Counted from the stretch's first letter, positions 1 to 7,072 are shown. The stretch: 14,704 nucleotides of DNA from an uncultured Clostridia bacterium (GCA_934621505.1 CAKTUU010000046.1:1-14704); one strand, 5' to 3'. The notes: generated by a model not told the origin, from the letters alone. Numbers and translations: made by a program.

Positions 1-74
1 TTGCCGTGGTCAACGTGGCCGATCGTGCCGATGTTTACGTGCGGCTTGGTACGTTCAAATTTCGCCTTAGCCAT
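1..74 (-). CDS. tuf: Elongation factor Tu, N-terminal fragment
   Basis: The first 24 codons of EF-Tu, the GTPase that brings aminoacyl-tRNA to the ribosome, are visible; the gene leaves the window at base 1. The start MAKAKFERTKPHVNIGTIGH is the canonical EF-Tu N-terminus and leads into the G1 loop (GHVDHG at residues 19-24), cut just before its lysine. The ATG is at 72-74, with an AAGGAGG ribosome binding site at about 85-91. It is the last visible gene of the str operon, 56 nt after fusA. No promoter of its own is evident in that gap, so it is probably read from the operon promoter. Identity is certain; completeness cannot be judged. Confidence 0.97.
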   Translation of the reverse strand, partial: MAKAKFERTKPHVNIGTIGHVDHG

Positions 75-130
75 GAGTCATTTTCCTCCTTGATTATGAA
101 CGGTTCTATTTCCATTTTTCAAATGAATGA

Positions 131-2209
131 TTAGCCCTTGTGTGCGCCCGTCACCTTTTCAGCAATGGACTTGGGCACTTCCTCATAATGGTCGAACTGC
201 ATGGTAAACAGTCCGCGGCCCTGGGTGCGGCTGCGCAGGTCGGTCGCGTAGCCAAACATTTCGCTCAGGGGCACAAAGGCGTGAACGGTCTGTTCGCCCA
301 GGCGGCTTTCCATACCTTCGATGCGGCCGCGGCGGCTGGAGATATCGCCGATAACGTCGCCCATGTACTGCTCGGGAATGATCACTTCCACCTTCATCAT
401 GGGCTCCATCAGAGCGGGATCAGCCTTGGCCAGCGCTTCTTTGAACGCCATGGAACCGGCGATCTTGAAGGCCATTTCAGAGGAGTCGACATCGTGATAG
501 CTGCCGTCGAACACGGTGGCCTTAAAGTCCACAACCTCGTAACCGCCAAGGATACCGCTCTGGGCGGCCTCGCGGATACCGGCGTCGATGGGGGGAATGA
601 ATTCCTTGGGAATCACGCCGCCAACGATCTTATTCTCGAAGGAATATCCTTCGCCGGGTTCGGTGGGAGCAATCTCGATCCAGCAGTGACCAAACTGACC
701 GTGACCGCCGGTCTGACGCACATACCGGCCCTCGCCCTTGGCGGCGCGGCGGATGGTTTCGCGGTAGGCAACCTGGGGCTTACCCACGGTAGCTTCCACC
801 TTGAATTCACGCATCAGGCGGTCCACGATGATCTCCAGGTGCAGTTCGCCCATACCGGCGATAATGGTCTGACCGGTCTGCTGATCGGTGTAGGTCTTAA
901 AGGTAGGATCTTCCTCGGCCAGCTTCACCAGCGCCATGGTCATCTTGTCCTGACCAGCCTTGGTCTTGGGCTCGATGGCAACCTGGATAACAGGATCCGG
1001 GAATTCCATGGACTCGAGAATGACGGGGTTCTTTTCATCGCAAAGGGTATCGGCGGTGGTGGTATCCTTCAGGCCGACGATGCCGCAGATATCGCCCGTG
1101 TAAACGGTCTCAATCTCCTCGCGGTGGTTGGCGTGCATCATCACCAGACGGCCCACACGCTCGCGCTTGCGTTTGGTGGAGTTATACACATAGCTGCCGG
1201 ACTCCAGCATACCGGAGTAGACACGGCAGAATGCCAGCCTACCCACAAACGGGTCGGTCATGATCTTGAAAGCCAGAGCGGAGAATGGCTGGTCATCGCT
1301 GGGATGACGGTCGATCTCCTTTTCGGGATCGTCAGGATCAAAACCCTTGATGGCCGGGATATCCAGAGGAGAAGGCATGTAATCGACCACCGCGTCCAGC
1401 AGGGGCTGCACGCCCTTGTTGCGGTAGGAGGTACCGCACAGCACAGGGTTCATGGTGCAGTCGATGGTGGCCTTGCGGATGGCGGCGTTGATCTCTTCAA
1501 CGGTGATTTCCTCATCGTTGAAGAATTTGTCCATCAGGGCTTCGTCGCTTTCGGCGACGGATTCAATCAGCTCGTGATGATACTTCTCCGCCAGCTCGCG
1601 CATATCTTCAGGAATCTCTTCGTCGCGGACATCCTTGCCCTCGTCGTCGTAGTACACTTCGGCACGCATACGAACCAGGTCGATGATGCCCTTGAAATCG
1701 GCCTCTTTGCCGATGGGCAGCTGAATGGGCACCGCGTTGGCGCCCAGGCGCTCCTTCATCATGTCCACCACGCGGAAGAAGTTTGCGCCCATGATGTCCA
1801 TCTTGTTGACGTACGCCATGCGGGGAACATGATATTTGTTGGCCTGACGCCAAACCGTTTCACTCTGGGGCTCTACGCCGCCCTTGGCGCAGAATACGCT
1901 TACGGCGCCGTCCAGCACACGCAGGCTGCGCTCCACCTCTACGGTAAAGTCAACGTGGCCGGGGGTATCGATAATGTTAATCCGGTGGCCTTTCCACTGG
2001 CAGGTCGTCGCAGCGGAGGTAATGGTGATACCACGCTCCTGCTCCTGGGCCATCCAGTCCATGGTCGCCGCACCCTCGTGCGTTTCGCCCATGCGGTGAA
2101 CGCGTCCGGTGTAGAATAGGATACGCTCGGTGGTAGTGGTTTTACCGGCGTCGATGTGAGCCATGATACCGATGTTGCGCACCTTATCTAGCGGGTGGCT
2201 TCTAGGCAT
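131..2209 (-). CDS. fusA: Elongation factor G
   Basis: EF-G is the GTPase that drives ribosomal translocation and, with RRF, ribosome recycling in the cytoplasm. The product is 692 aa, the usual Gram-positive length. The GTPase motifs are intact: AHIDAGKTT at residues 17-25, DTPGHVDF at 81-88 and NKMD at 135-138. Domain IV carries the GGHGQFGH stretch typical of the family. The start is the ATG at 2207-2209 (MPRSHPLDKVRNIGIMAHID), because AAAGGAG lies just upstream at about 2220-2226. A longer reading frame reaching 2278 adds 23 residues not found in EF-G and has no better ribosome site. It sits 81 nt after rpsG and before tuf in the str operon. Confidence 0.98.
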   Translation of the reverse strand: MPRSHPLDKVRNIGIMAHIDAGKTTTTERILFYTGRVHRMGETHEGAATMDWMAQEQERGITITSAATTCQWKGHRINIIDTPGHVDFTVEVERSLRVLDGAVSVFCAKGGVEPQSETVWRQANKYHVPRMAYVNKMDIMGANFFRVVDMMKERLGANAVPIQLPIGKEADFKGIIDLVRMRAEVYYDDEGKDVRDEEIPEDMRELAEKYHHELIESVAESDEALMDKFFNDEEITVEEINAAIRKATIDCTMNPVLCGTSYRNKGVQPLLDAVVDYMPSPLDIPAIKGFDPDDPEKEIDRHPSDDQPFSALAFKIMTDPFVGRLAFCRVYSGMLESGSYVYNSTKRKRERVGRLVMMHANHREEIETVYTGDICGIVGLKDTTTADTLCDEKNPVILESMEFPDPVIQVAIEPKTKAGQDKMTMALVKLAEEDPTFKTYTDQQTGQTIIAGMGELHLEIIVDRLMREFKVEATVGKPQVAYRETIRRAAKGEGRYVRQTGGHGQFGHCWIEIAPTEPGEGYSFENKIVGGVIPKEFIPPIDAGIREAAQSGILGGYEVVDFKATVFDGSYHDVDSSEMAFKIAGSMAFKEALAKADPALMEPMMKVEVIIPEQYMGDVIGDISSRRGRIEGMESRLGEQTVHAFVPLSEMFGYATDLRSRTQGRGLFTMQFDHYEEVPKSIAEKVTGAHKG

Positions 2210-2290
2210 AACGAAGGGTCTCCTTTCAATCTGCAAGCTAACTGTACACACTTCCATCCGGATAGGGCCCCAGCCCATATCCGTGCGCCA

Positions 2291-2761
2291 TTACCAGCGA
2301 TAATGCGCAAAAGCCTTGTTGGCTTCGGCCATGCGGTGCATTTCTTCCTTGCGCTTTACGGCGGCGCCGGTGTTGTTAGCGGCGTCCATCACTTCGGCGG
2401 CAAGGCGTTCCGCCATGGTCTTTTCACCGCGCTTGCGGCTGAATTCCACCAGCCAGCGCAGGGCCAGGGTCTGGCGGCGTTCGGGGCGGATTTCGATAGG
2501 TACCTGGTAGGTGGCGCCGCCCACACGGCGGGCCTTTACTTCCAGCTGAGGGGCAACGTTGCTCAGGGCCGCGTTGAACACCTCGTTGGCTTCCTTGCCG
2601 GTTTTTTCGGCAACGGTCTCAAAAGCGCTGTAGCAGATGCGCTGCGCCGTGCCGCGCTTGCCATCCAGCATGATCTGGTTGATGAGCTTGGTCACGACCT
2701 CGGTCCCGTATACGGGATCGGGCAGCACCTCGCGCTTGGGAATAAATCCACGACGGGGCAT
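2291..2761 (-). CDS. rpsG: 30S ribosomal protein S7
   Basis: S7 is a primary 16S rRNA binding protein that nucleates assembly of the 30S head and lines the E site. The product is 156 aa, the standard bacterial length, starting MPRRGFIPKREVLPDPVYG and keeping the conserved RRVGGATYQVPIE region (78-90) and the C-terminal block ending FAHYRW. The start ATG at 2759-2761 has AAGGAGG at 2769-2775. The frame stays open upstream to 2851, but that 30-residue extension resembles no S7 and spans a strong hairpin. In E. coli, S7 represses its own operon by binding the rpsL-rpsG spacer; here that spacer is 263 nt long and structured, so similar control is possible but unproven. Confidence 0.98.
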   Translation of the reverse strand: MPRRGFIPKREVLPDPVYGTEVVTKLINQIMLDGKRGTAQRICYSAFETVAEKTGKEANEVFNAALSNVAPQLEVKARRVGGATYQVPIEIRPERRQTLALRWLVEFSRKRGEKTMAERLAAEVMDAANNTGAAVKRKEEMHRMAEANKAFAHYRW

Positions 2762-2778
2762 TTGATTTCCTCCTTCGT

Positions 2779-2799
2779 TTGCGGCGGACACCGCCGCAA
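2779..2799 (-). promoter_or_regulatory. Hairpin directly upstream of the rpsG ribosome binding site
   Basis: A perfect 9-bp stem (arms 2779-2787 and 2791-2799) with a 3-nt loop lies three bases from the rpsG Shine-Dalgarno sequence. On the mRNA it reads TTGCGGCGG-TGT-CCGCCGCAA. It could control S7 translation or protect the mRNA end after processing. The structure is visible; the role is inferred. Confidence 0.5.
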
Positions 2800-2976
2800 T
2801 GTGCACTTGCACAACGTAAGATTTTTTTGGCTTTGTAGAATGCGTTTTCAAAGCGCGCTTGCGTACAGGTTCCTGACGGCCTTCAGCATCGACCGCTCCC
2901 GAAATCGCACGGGAAAGTCACGCGGTGTGTCTGGCGGTATATCCGGCTTCGATTCTCCCCGGCTACCTGCCAAACG

Positions 2977-3016
2977 CCTGCGCCCACTCCGAAAGGGCTG
3001 CAGACAGCAGCGCAGG
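2977..3016 (-). other. Stem-loop just after rpsL
   Basis: Arms CCTGCGC (2977-2983) and GCGCAGG (3010-3016) can pair over a 26-nt loop directly downstream of the rpsL stop codon. No U-run follows in the direction of transcription, so it is not a normal intrinsic terminator. It may be an attenuator, a processing site or chance structure in the unusually long rpsL-rpsG spacer. The rest of 2762-3024 shows no convincing gene. Confidence 0.3.
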
Positions 3017-3024
3017 AAAACGTC

Positions 3025-3399
3025 TTACTTCTTGGGCCGCTTTGCGCCGTACAGGGAACGGGCCTGCATCCGCTTGGCAACGCCAGCCGTATCAAGAGCG
3101 CCGCGAACGATGTGGTAACGAACGCCAGGCAGGTCGCGTACACGGCCGCCGCGGATCAGCACCACGCTGTGCTCCTGCAGGTTGTGGCCAATACCCGGAA
3201 TGTAGCACGTACCTTCGATCTGATTGGTCAGACGGATACGGGCAATCTTACGCAGAGCGGAGTTGGGCTTTTTGGGGGTCGTGGTCTTAACGCTGAGGCA
3301 CACGCCGCGCTTCTGCGGGCAGCCCTGCAGGATAGGAGCCATCGACCTGGTTTCAACCTTTTTCCGTCCCTTGCGGATCAACTGATTGATCGTGGGCAT
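3025..3399 (-). CDS. rpsL: 30S ribosomal protein S12 with Arg88
   Basis: S12 sits at the 30S decoding centre and controls tRNA selection accuracy; it is the classical streptomycin-resistance protein. The product is 124 aa. It keeps TTTPKKPNSALRK (39-51, including Lys43), PGIGHNLQEHSVVLIRGGRV (68-87) and Asp89, the residue methylthiolated by RimO where that enzyme is present. Residue 88 is Arg (codon CGC on the coding strand) where nearly all bacteria have Lys, and K88R is a known streptomycin-resistance substitution. Gln60 and Gly63 also depart from the usual NGIEV. The start ATG at 3397-3399 has GGAGG at 3407-3411. It lies 80 nt after the L7Ae-type gene. Confidence 0.98.
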   Translation of the reverse strand: MPTINQLIRKGRKKVETRSMAPILQGCPQKRGVCLSVKTTTPKKPNSALRKIARIRLTNQIEGTCYIPGIGHNLQEHSVVLIRGGRVRDLPGVRYHIVRGALDTAGVAKRMQARSLYGAKRPKK

Positions 3400-3423
3400 G
3401 GAAACACCTCCGAATTGATATCC

Positions 3424-3456
3424 TATAAACGCGCCGCAACCCTATGGCGCTTTATA
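3424..3456 (-). other. Hairpin between the L7Ae-type gene and rpsL
   Basis: TATAAA (3424-3429) pairs with TTTATA (3451-3456), and CGCC (3432-3435) pairs with GGCG (3446-3449), leaving a small internal loop and a 10-nt apical loop. It lies in the 80-nt spacer ahead of rpsL, upstream of the rpsL ribosome site. I looked for a kink-turn signature, which L7Ae-family proteins bind, and did not find GA/AG pairs. A processing or stability role is possible. Confidence 0.4.
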
Positions 3457-3479
3457 GTCTGAATGGGGTTTTGCCGCGC

Positions 3480-3725
3480 TTATTTCAGCACGGCGGCGGA
3501 CGCCGTTTTTACGTCCACCCGGCACAGCTTACCAAGCTCCGCCATGGTGTCCACCACGGTAACGGGCACGGACTTTTCCTCGCACAGGCCGTTAATCCTG
3601 TGGTAGATAAACCCGTCCGCATCCTTGCCCAGAAACACATGAGCGGCCCGGCCGCCCTCCAGCGCGCGCAGCACCTGCTTGGCGCCGACAACCCGCTTGT
3701 CCGGCTGTGAAAGAAGCTCCTTCAT
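3480..3725 (-). CDS. L7Ae-family ribosomal or kink-turn RNA-binding protein (YbxF/RplGB-like)
   Basis: This 81-aa protein belongs to the L7Ae/L30e/S12e/Gadd45 family of RNA-binding proteins. Family marks are VVGAKQVLRALEGGRAAHVFLGKDAD (12-37) and VTVVDTMAELGKLCRVDV (55-72). In Bacillus and relatives the gene next to rpsL encodes YbxF, which binds kink-turn RNA, and the position here is the same. The start ATG at 3723-3725 has AAGGAGG at 3737-3743, 11 nt away. An in-frame ATG at 3830 would add 35 residues not seen in the family. It is the first gene of the str operon and follows a strong promoter by about 120 nt. Family membership is firm; whether it is a stable ribosomal protein is not. Confidence 0.9.
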   Translation of the reverse strand: MKELLSQPDKRVVGAKQVLRALEGGRAAHVFLGKDADGFIYHRINGLCEEKSVPVTVVDTMAELGKLCRVDVKTASAAVLK

Positions 3726-3850
3726 GTTCCTGACCGCCTCCTTTTTCCAGGTTTGGTTCCGCTGCGGCATGCGGCCCCCGGCGGCAAATCCAATCGTCTT
3801 TCTCACGAAAGGATGGCGCACCAAAAGCACATACCGCGGACAACCATATC

Positions 3851-3880
3851 ATATTAGCACGAAATGTACAGGAAAGTCAA
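3851..3880 (-). promoter_or_regulatory. Promoter of the str operon
   Basis: Read on the minus strand, TTGACT (3875-3880) and TAATAT (3851-3856) are separated by 18 bp. An A-rich stretch including seven A residues lies just upstream of the -35 box (about 3882-3898) and resembles an UP element, as expected for a ribosomal-protein operon. TATGAT (3848-3853) is a better -10 hexamer but would need a 21-bp spacer. The predicted untranslated leader is about 120 nt. Confidence 0.75.
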
Positions 3881-3938
3881 TCTTTTTTTCATGTTTTCAC
3901 AGTGCGGAGCGCGCTTTTTTTCCATGGCTTTCTGCATC

Positions 3939-3962
3939 AAAAAAAGGGGACTGTCGTCCCCT
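3939..3962 (-). terminator. Intrinsic terminator downstream of the glycerate kinase unit
   Basis: On the minus strand an AGGGGAC-GACA-GTCCCCT hairpin (3945-3962) is followed directly by seven T residues (3945-3939). It closes transcription coming from the glycerate kinase gene and separates it from the str operon promoter about 60 bp further on. Confidence 0.8.
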
Positions 3963-4158
3963 AGAGCGTTGACAAACACCGGCATGGATGCCGTGCCCGC
4001 GAACATCGCTGCGCTGGTTCGCAGGAAAAGAGCTGTGACATAAGGCTTAGGGGTGCTGCCCCTAAGACCCTGGCAGGAGGCAGTGCCTCCTGCACCTCCG
4101 GTTTTTCAACACGCTGGGGGACTGCCGTCCCCCTCGTGTGTTTGCGTTTCTTCATTTC
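3963..4158 (-). repeat. Hairpin-packed intergenic repeat-like block
   Basis: This 3' untranslated stretch of the glycerate kinase gene holds no convincing gene, but it holds five clean inverted repeats. They are CGGCAT/ATGCCG (3980-3993); GCGAAC/GTTCGC (3999-4022); CTTAGGGG/CCCCTAAG with a 5-nt loop (4046-4066); GCAGGAGGC/GCCTCCTGC with a 3-nt loop (4073-4093); and GGGGGAC/GTCCCCC with a 4-nt loop (4116-4133). The last is nearly the same sequence as the terminator hairpin at 3946-3961, so two matching palindromes bound about 190 bp. A dispersed palindromic repeat is the likeliest explanation; a structured RNA is the alternative. Confidence 0.55.
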
Positions 4159-5394
4159 TTATGCATCGCGGCGAATCAGCACCACCGCCAGGTCGTTTAC
4201 ATTGGTGCCTGTGGGGCCGGTGACAATCAGCCCGTCGATGGCCTTCAGCGCGTTGTAGGCGTCATTGTTCTGCAAAACCGCCCGCACGTCCAGTCCAGCC
4301 TGCTTCAGCCGCGCCGCGGAATCGCCGTCCACATAGCCGCCAGCCGCGTCCGTAGGGCCGTCGCTTCCGTCTGAGCCAAAGGAAAAGACGCAGGTATTTT
4401 CGCAGCCCGCAATGCCGTCGGCAGCCGCCAGGGCGATTTCCTGATTGCGCCCTCCTTTTCCCTTGCCGGTCAGATGCACCACCGTCTCTCCGCCCGCCAG
4501 ATAGGCCACGGACCTGCCGTCCTGCTGATGGTCCCGGGCAATGGCCGCCAGAAACGCGCCCGCCTCCCGGGCCTCGCAATTCAGGCTGGCGGTCAGGAAC
4601 ACCGGCTCGTAGCCCAGCTGGCGGCAGGTCTGCGCCGCGCTGCGGCACAGCTGCTTCACGCTGCCGGTTACAAAAGTGGTCACATTGGTCAGTTCCTTTG
4701 GCGTTTCCGTGCGCAAAAGCACCTCGGCCCTGGCAGAAATTTTCAGCCCGTAGCGCTGCACAATCTCAATGGCCTGTTCGCAGGTGGAAGCGTCCGGATA
4801 CGCCGGACCGGAGGCAACCATATCCAGCGGGTCGCCAATAATATCGCTCAGCACCACAGTGTACACATGGGCAGGCTCGCAGCACAGGGCGAACCGACCG
4901 CCCTTTACGGCGGAAAGCCGCTTGCGCAGGGTGTTGATTTCCACAATATTTGCACCGCAGGCCAACAGCTGCCTGGTCAGATCCGCCATTTCATCAGCGG
5001 GAATCAGCGGCTGCTCAAACAGGGCCGACCCGCCGCCGGACAAAAGAAACAGCACATTGTCTCTGGGGGTCAGGTCCTGTACCGCGTCCAGCGCTTTGCT
5101 GGTGGCCAGATAGCTGTTTTCATCCGGCACGGGGTGACCTGCCTCATAAATGGTCAGGGGCGACAATTCGCCCTTGGAATGTCCGTATTTGGTAATCACA
5201 ACGCCGCAGTCAATGCGCTTGCCCAGCCGTTCCGTGGCGGCGCGGGCCATTTCCCAGGCGGCCTTACCGGCGGCAATCACCACCAGCCGTCCATCGGGGG
5301 TAAAATGGATTTCCTCCAGCGCCTGGCAGACCGCCGCGCCCGGCAGCGCGTCCCGCAGCGCCGCGTCCATAATTTTTTTTGCGTCTTGGTTCAT
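4159..5394 (-). CDS. Glycerate 2-kinase, MOFRL family
   Basis: The enzyme phosphorylates D-glycerate with ATP, feeding it into lower glycolysis; MOFRL-type members usually form 2-phosphoglycerate. The 411-aa product has an N-terminal DUF4147-type domain with AAGKAA (41-46, candidate catalytic Lys44), GHPVPDE (86-92), FLLSGGGSAL (116-125) and IIGDPLDMVASGP (185-197). A C-terminal MOFRL domain follows with GGET (301-304), GKGGRNQE (312-319), GSDGSDGPTDAAGG (340-353) and TGPTGTNVNDL (392-402). The start is the ATG at 5392-5394 behind a GGGAGGGTGG stretch; an in-frame upstream extension to 5460 looks untranslated. It lies 142 nt after a GntP permease gene on the same strand, which fits a glycerate uptake and use operon. 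Confidence 0.92.
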   Translation of the reverse strand: MNQDAKKIMDAALRDALPGAAVCQALEEIHFTPDGRLVVIAAGKAAWEMARAATERLGKRIDCGVVITKYGHSKGELSPLTIYEAGHPVPDENSYLATSKALDAVQDLTPRDNVLFLLSGGGSALFEQPLIPADEMADLTRQLLACGANIVEINTLRKRLSAVKGGRFALCCEPAHVYTVVLSDIIGDPLDMVASGPAYPDASTCEQAIEIVQRYGLKISARAEVLLRTETPKELTNVTTFVTGSVKQLCRSAAQTCRQLGYEPVFLTASLNCEAREAGAFLAAIARDHQQDGRSVAYLAGGETVVHLTGKGKGGRNQEIALAAADGIAGCENTCVFSFGSDGSDGPTDAAGGYVDGDSAARLKQAGLDVRAVLQNNDAYNALKAIDGLIVTGPTGTNVNDLAVVLIRRDA

Positions 5395-5421
5395 CGTCCA
5401 CCCTCCCAGAAGAATAGCGCA

Positions 5422-5440
5422 GGAAAGCGGGCCGCTTTCC
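5422..5440. repeat. Perfect inverted repeat between permease and kinase genes, copy 1
   Basis: GGAAAGCGG-G-CCGCTTTCC is a 9-bp perfect dyad just upstream of the glycerate kinase ribosome site. A second, imperfect copy lies at 5492-5511. It could be an mRNA hairpin affecting the relative amounts of the two products, or a protein site. Confidence 0.5.
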
Positions 5441-5491
5441 ATGCGGGGGTCAGGCGTCATTTCGCGGTTGACAGCCCAAAGTCCTGCGTGT

Positions 5492-5511
5492 GGAAAGCGG
5501 CCCGGCTTTTC
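5492..5511. repeat. Inverted repeat between permease and kinase genes, copy 2
   Basis: GGAAAGCGGCCCGGCTTTTC shares its first nine bases with the repeat at 5422-5440 and is weakly self-complementary (AAAGC with GCTTT). Both copies sit in the 142-nt spacer, where I see no clear promoter or terminator. Confidence 0.4.
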
Positions 5512-5536
5512 AAGCGTCCTGAATATCAGGCAGTTT

Positions 5537-6901
5537 TTAGAAAATCAGGCTGGCCAGCAGCACATTGACGATGGCGGCAATGCCAATCACCAGCGTGCCC
5601 AGGGTTTGGGTCTTGTAGCCGTCCTGAGGCTCCATCTCGCCAAAGTTGGTTACCACCCAGAAGTAGCTGTCGTTGGCATGGGACACGGTCATGGCGCCCG
5701 CGCCAATCGCCACAACCACCAAAGCGGCGTGGGCCGGGGTGACAAAGCCCAGCGTGGTCATCAGCGGGGCGATAATGCCGGCGCTGGTGGTGATGGCCAC
5801 GGTAGAGCTGCCCTGGGCGCTCTTGAGGATTGCGGCCAGCAGGAAGGGGAACAGCAGGCCCATGCTTTCCAAAGCGGTGGCGTTGTCCTTGATAAAGTTG
5901 ATCAGGTTGCTTTCAGAAATCACCTTGCCCAGCACGCCGCCGGCAGCCGTTACAAACAGGATGGGGCCGACGGTTTTGAGGGTTTCGTTGGTGATGTCAT
6001 AAAATTCGCCCATCTTGCCGGACGTACCCAGCATAACCACGCCCAGCAGCAGACCAACGGTCAGGGAAATGATGGGGGTGCCCAGGAAAGCCAGGAAGGG
6101 CACGTTGGCGCCAGCCATACTCAGTGCGCTGGACAGACCCATCAGGATAATGGGCACCACAATGGGGGCAAAGGACATCCAGCCGTTGGGCAGCTTACCA
6201 TAGCTGGCTACCAGCTGCTCATAGGTCTGGGTGGTTTCGGCGGCGTCCGCCTCATCCCTGGCCTTTACCTTTTTGCCAATCAGCACGGCAAAGATGTAAC
6301 CGGCAATCAGGGGCAGGATGGAGCAGAAAGCGCCCATGCCCATGACCAGCAGCAGGTTAACGTCGGTGTTCAGGCCGGTTTCGCCAAACAGGGTATTGGC
6401 GGCGGCAATGGGGCCCGGCGTGGGCGGGATAAAGCAATGGCTGATGTACAGGCCCATGGACAGCGCCACGGTGCAGGCCACGCTGGATTTGCGGGTGCGC
6501 TGCACCAACGCCTTGCGGATGGGATTCAGAATGACAAAGCCGCTGTCGCAGAACACGGGAATGGACACAATCCAGCCCATGATGATCATGGCGGCCTCCG
6601 GGTGCTTTTTGCCTACCAGTTTAACCACGCAGTCGGCCATTTTCAGGGCCGCGCCGGTCTTCTCCAGCAAAATGCCCACCAAAGCGCCCAGAATAATGAC
6701 GATGCCGATGGATGTAAACGTGCCGGAGAAGCCCGCGCCGATTACGCTGGGAATTTTGGTAATGTCGATGCCGGCGATGATCGCCAGAATCAGCGACACG
6801 CCCATGATGGACAGGAAGGGATGCACTTTCCACTTGGAAATAGCGACAATCATCAGGATGATAGCGATTACGAATACAATCAACAGGGGAATACCAGTCA
6901 T
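5537..6901 (-). CDS. GntP-family permease, probable glycerate or sugar-acid transporter
   Basis: A 454-aa integral membrane protein of the GntP (gluconate:H+ symporter) family, which imports gluconate and related hydroxy acids across the cytoplasmic membrane. It is hydrophobic throughout, with a dozen or more predicted membrane segments. Family marks include an HCFIPPTPGPIAAA-like loop in the first half and KSAQGSSTVAITTSAGI plus SHANDSYFW in the second half. The start is the ATG at 6899-6901, 9 nt from GGAGG at 6911-6915; a GTG at 6907 would be only 3 nt from that site. The adjacent glycerate kinase suggests glycerate as substrate, but GntP specificity cannot be read from sequence alone. It has its own promoter at 7073-7101. 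Confidence 0.9.
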   Translation of the reverse strand: MTGIPLLIVFVIAIILMIVAISKWKVHPFLSIMGVSLILAIIAGIDITKIPSVIGAGFSGTFTSIGIVIILGALVGILLEKTGAALKMADCVVKLVGKKHPEAAMIIMGWIVSIPVFCDSGFVILNPIRKALVQRTRKSSVACTVALSMGLYISHCFIPPTPGPIAAANTLFGETGLNTDVNLLLVMGMGAFCSILPLIAGYIFAVLIGKKVKARDEADAAETTQTYEQLVASYGKLPNGWMSFAPIVVPIILMGLSSALSMAGANVPFLAFLGTPIISLTVGLLLGVVMLGTSGKMGEFYDITNETLKTVGPILFVTAAGGVLGKVISESNLINFIKDNATALESMGLLFPFLLAAILKSAQGSSTVAITTSAGIIAPLMTTLGFVTPAHAALVVVAIGAGAMTVSHANDSYFWVVTNFGEMEPQDGYKTQTLGTLVIGIAAIVNVLLASLIF

Positions 6902-6935
6902 TGACACGCACCTCCAAACAGATTGGGAACGCTAT

Positions 6936-6964
6936 GCGCAGGCGGCCGCGAAACGCGCCTGCGC
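6936..6964 (-). promoter_or_regulatory. GC-rich hairpin in the permease 5' leader
   Basis: GCGCAGGCG (6936-6944) and CGCCTGCGC (6956-6964) form a 9-bp stem about 20 nt ahead of the permease ribosome site, within an untranslated leader of about 165 nt. An alternative pairing uses CGCG-AAA-CGCG inside the loop. No U-run follows, so it is not a terminator. Regulation is possible but not shown. The rest of 6965-7072 shows no gene and no recognisable riboswitch. Confidence 0.4.
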
Positions 6965-7072
6965 CAAACAGGCCGCGACCTGCAAGGCATAAAGACAGAT
7001 GCGAAAAAACAATCCGAAAGCATCCCGGCGGAAAAACCCTATCGGTTTACAATTCATCCTATGTTAATGCTT

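Noticed and set aside
140..2119. A 659-codon open frame on the plus strand opposite fusA
   Set aside because: It is the antisense shadow of a highly conserved EF-G gene, has His- and Gly-rich composition and resembles no known family.
3726..3850. A kink-turn or riboswitch in the leader of the L7Ae-type gene
   Set aside because: A short GTGAGAAAGAC stretch first looked promising, but only a 4-bp stem forms and the required GA/AG pairs and 3-nt bulge are not present.
3961..4155. A 64-codon minus-strand open frame within the hairpin block
   Set aside because: It runs through several perfect hairpins, lacks a ribosome binding site and has no family resemblance.
5150..6904. A 584-codon open frame on the plus strand opposite the permease gene
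   Set aside because: The translation is rich in His, Gln, Gly and Asn with no hydrophobic core, as expected for the complement of a membrane-protein gene; the minus-strand GntP match is clear.
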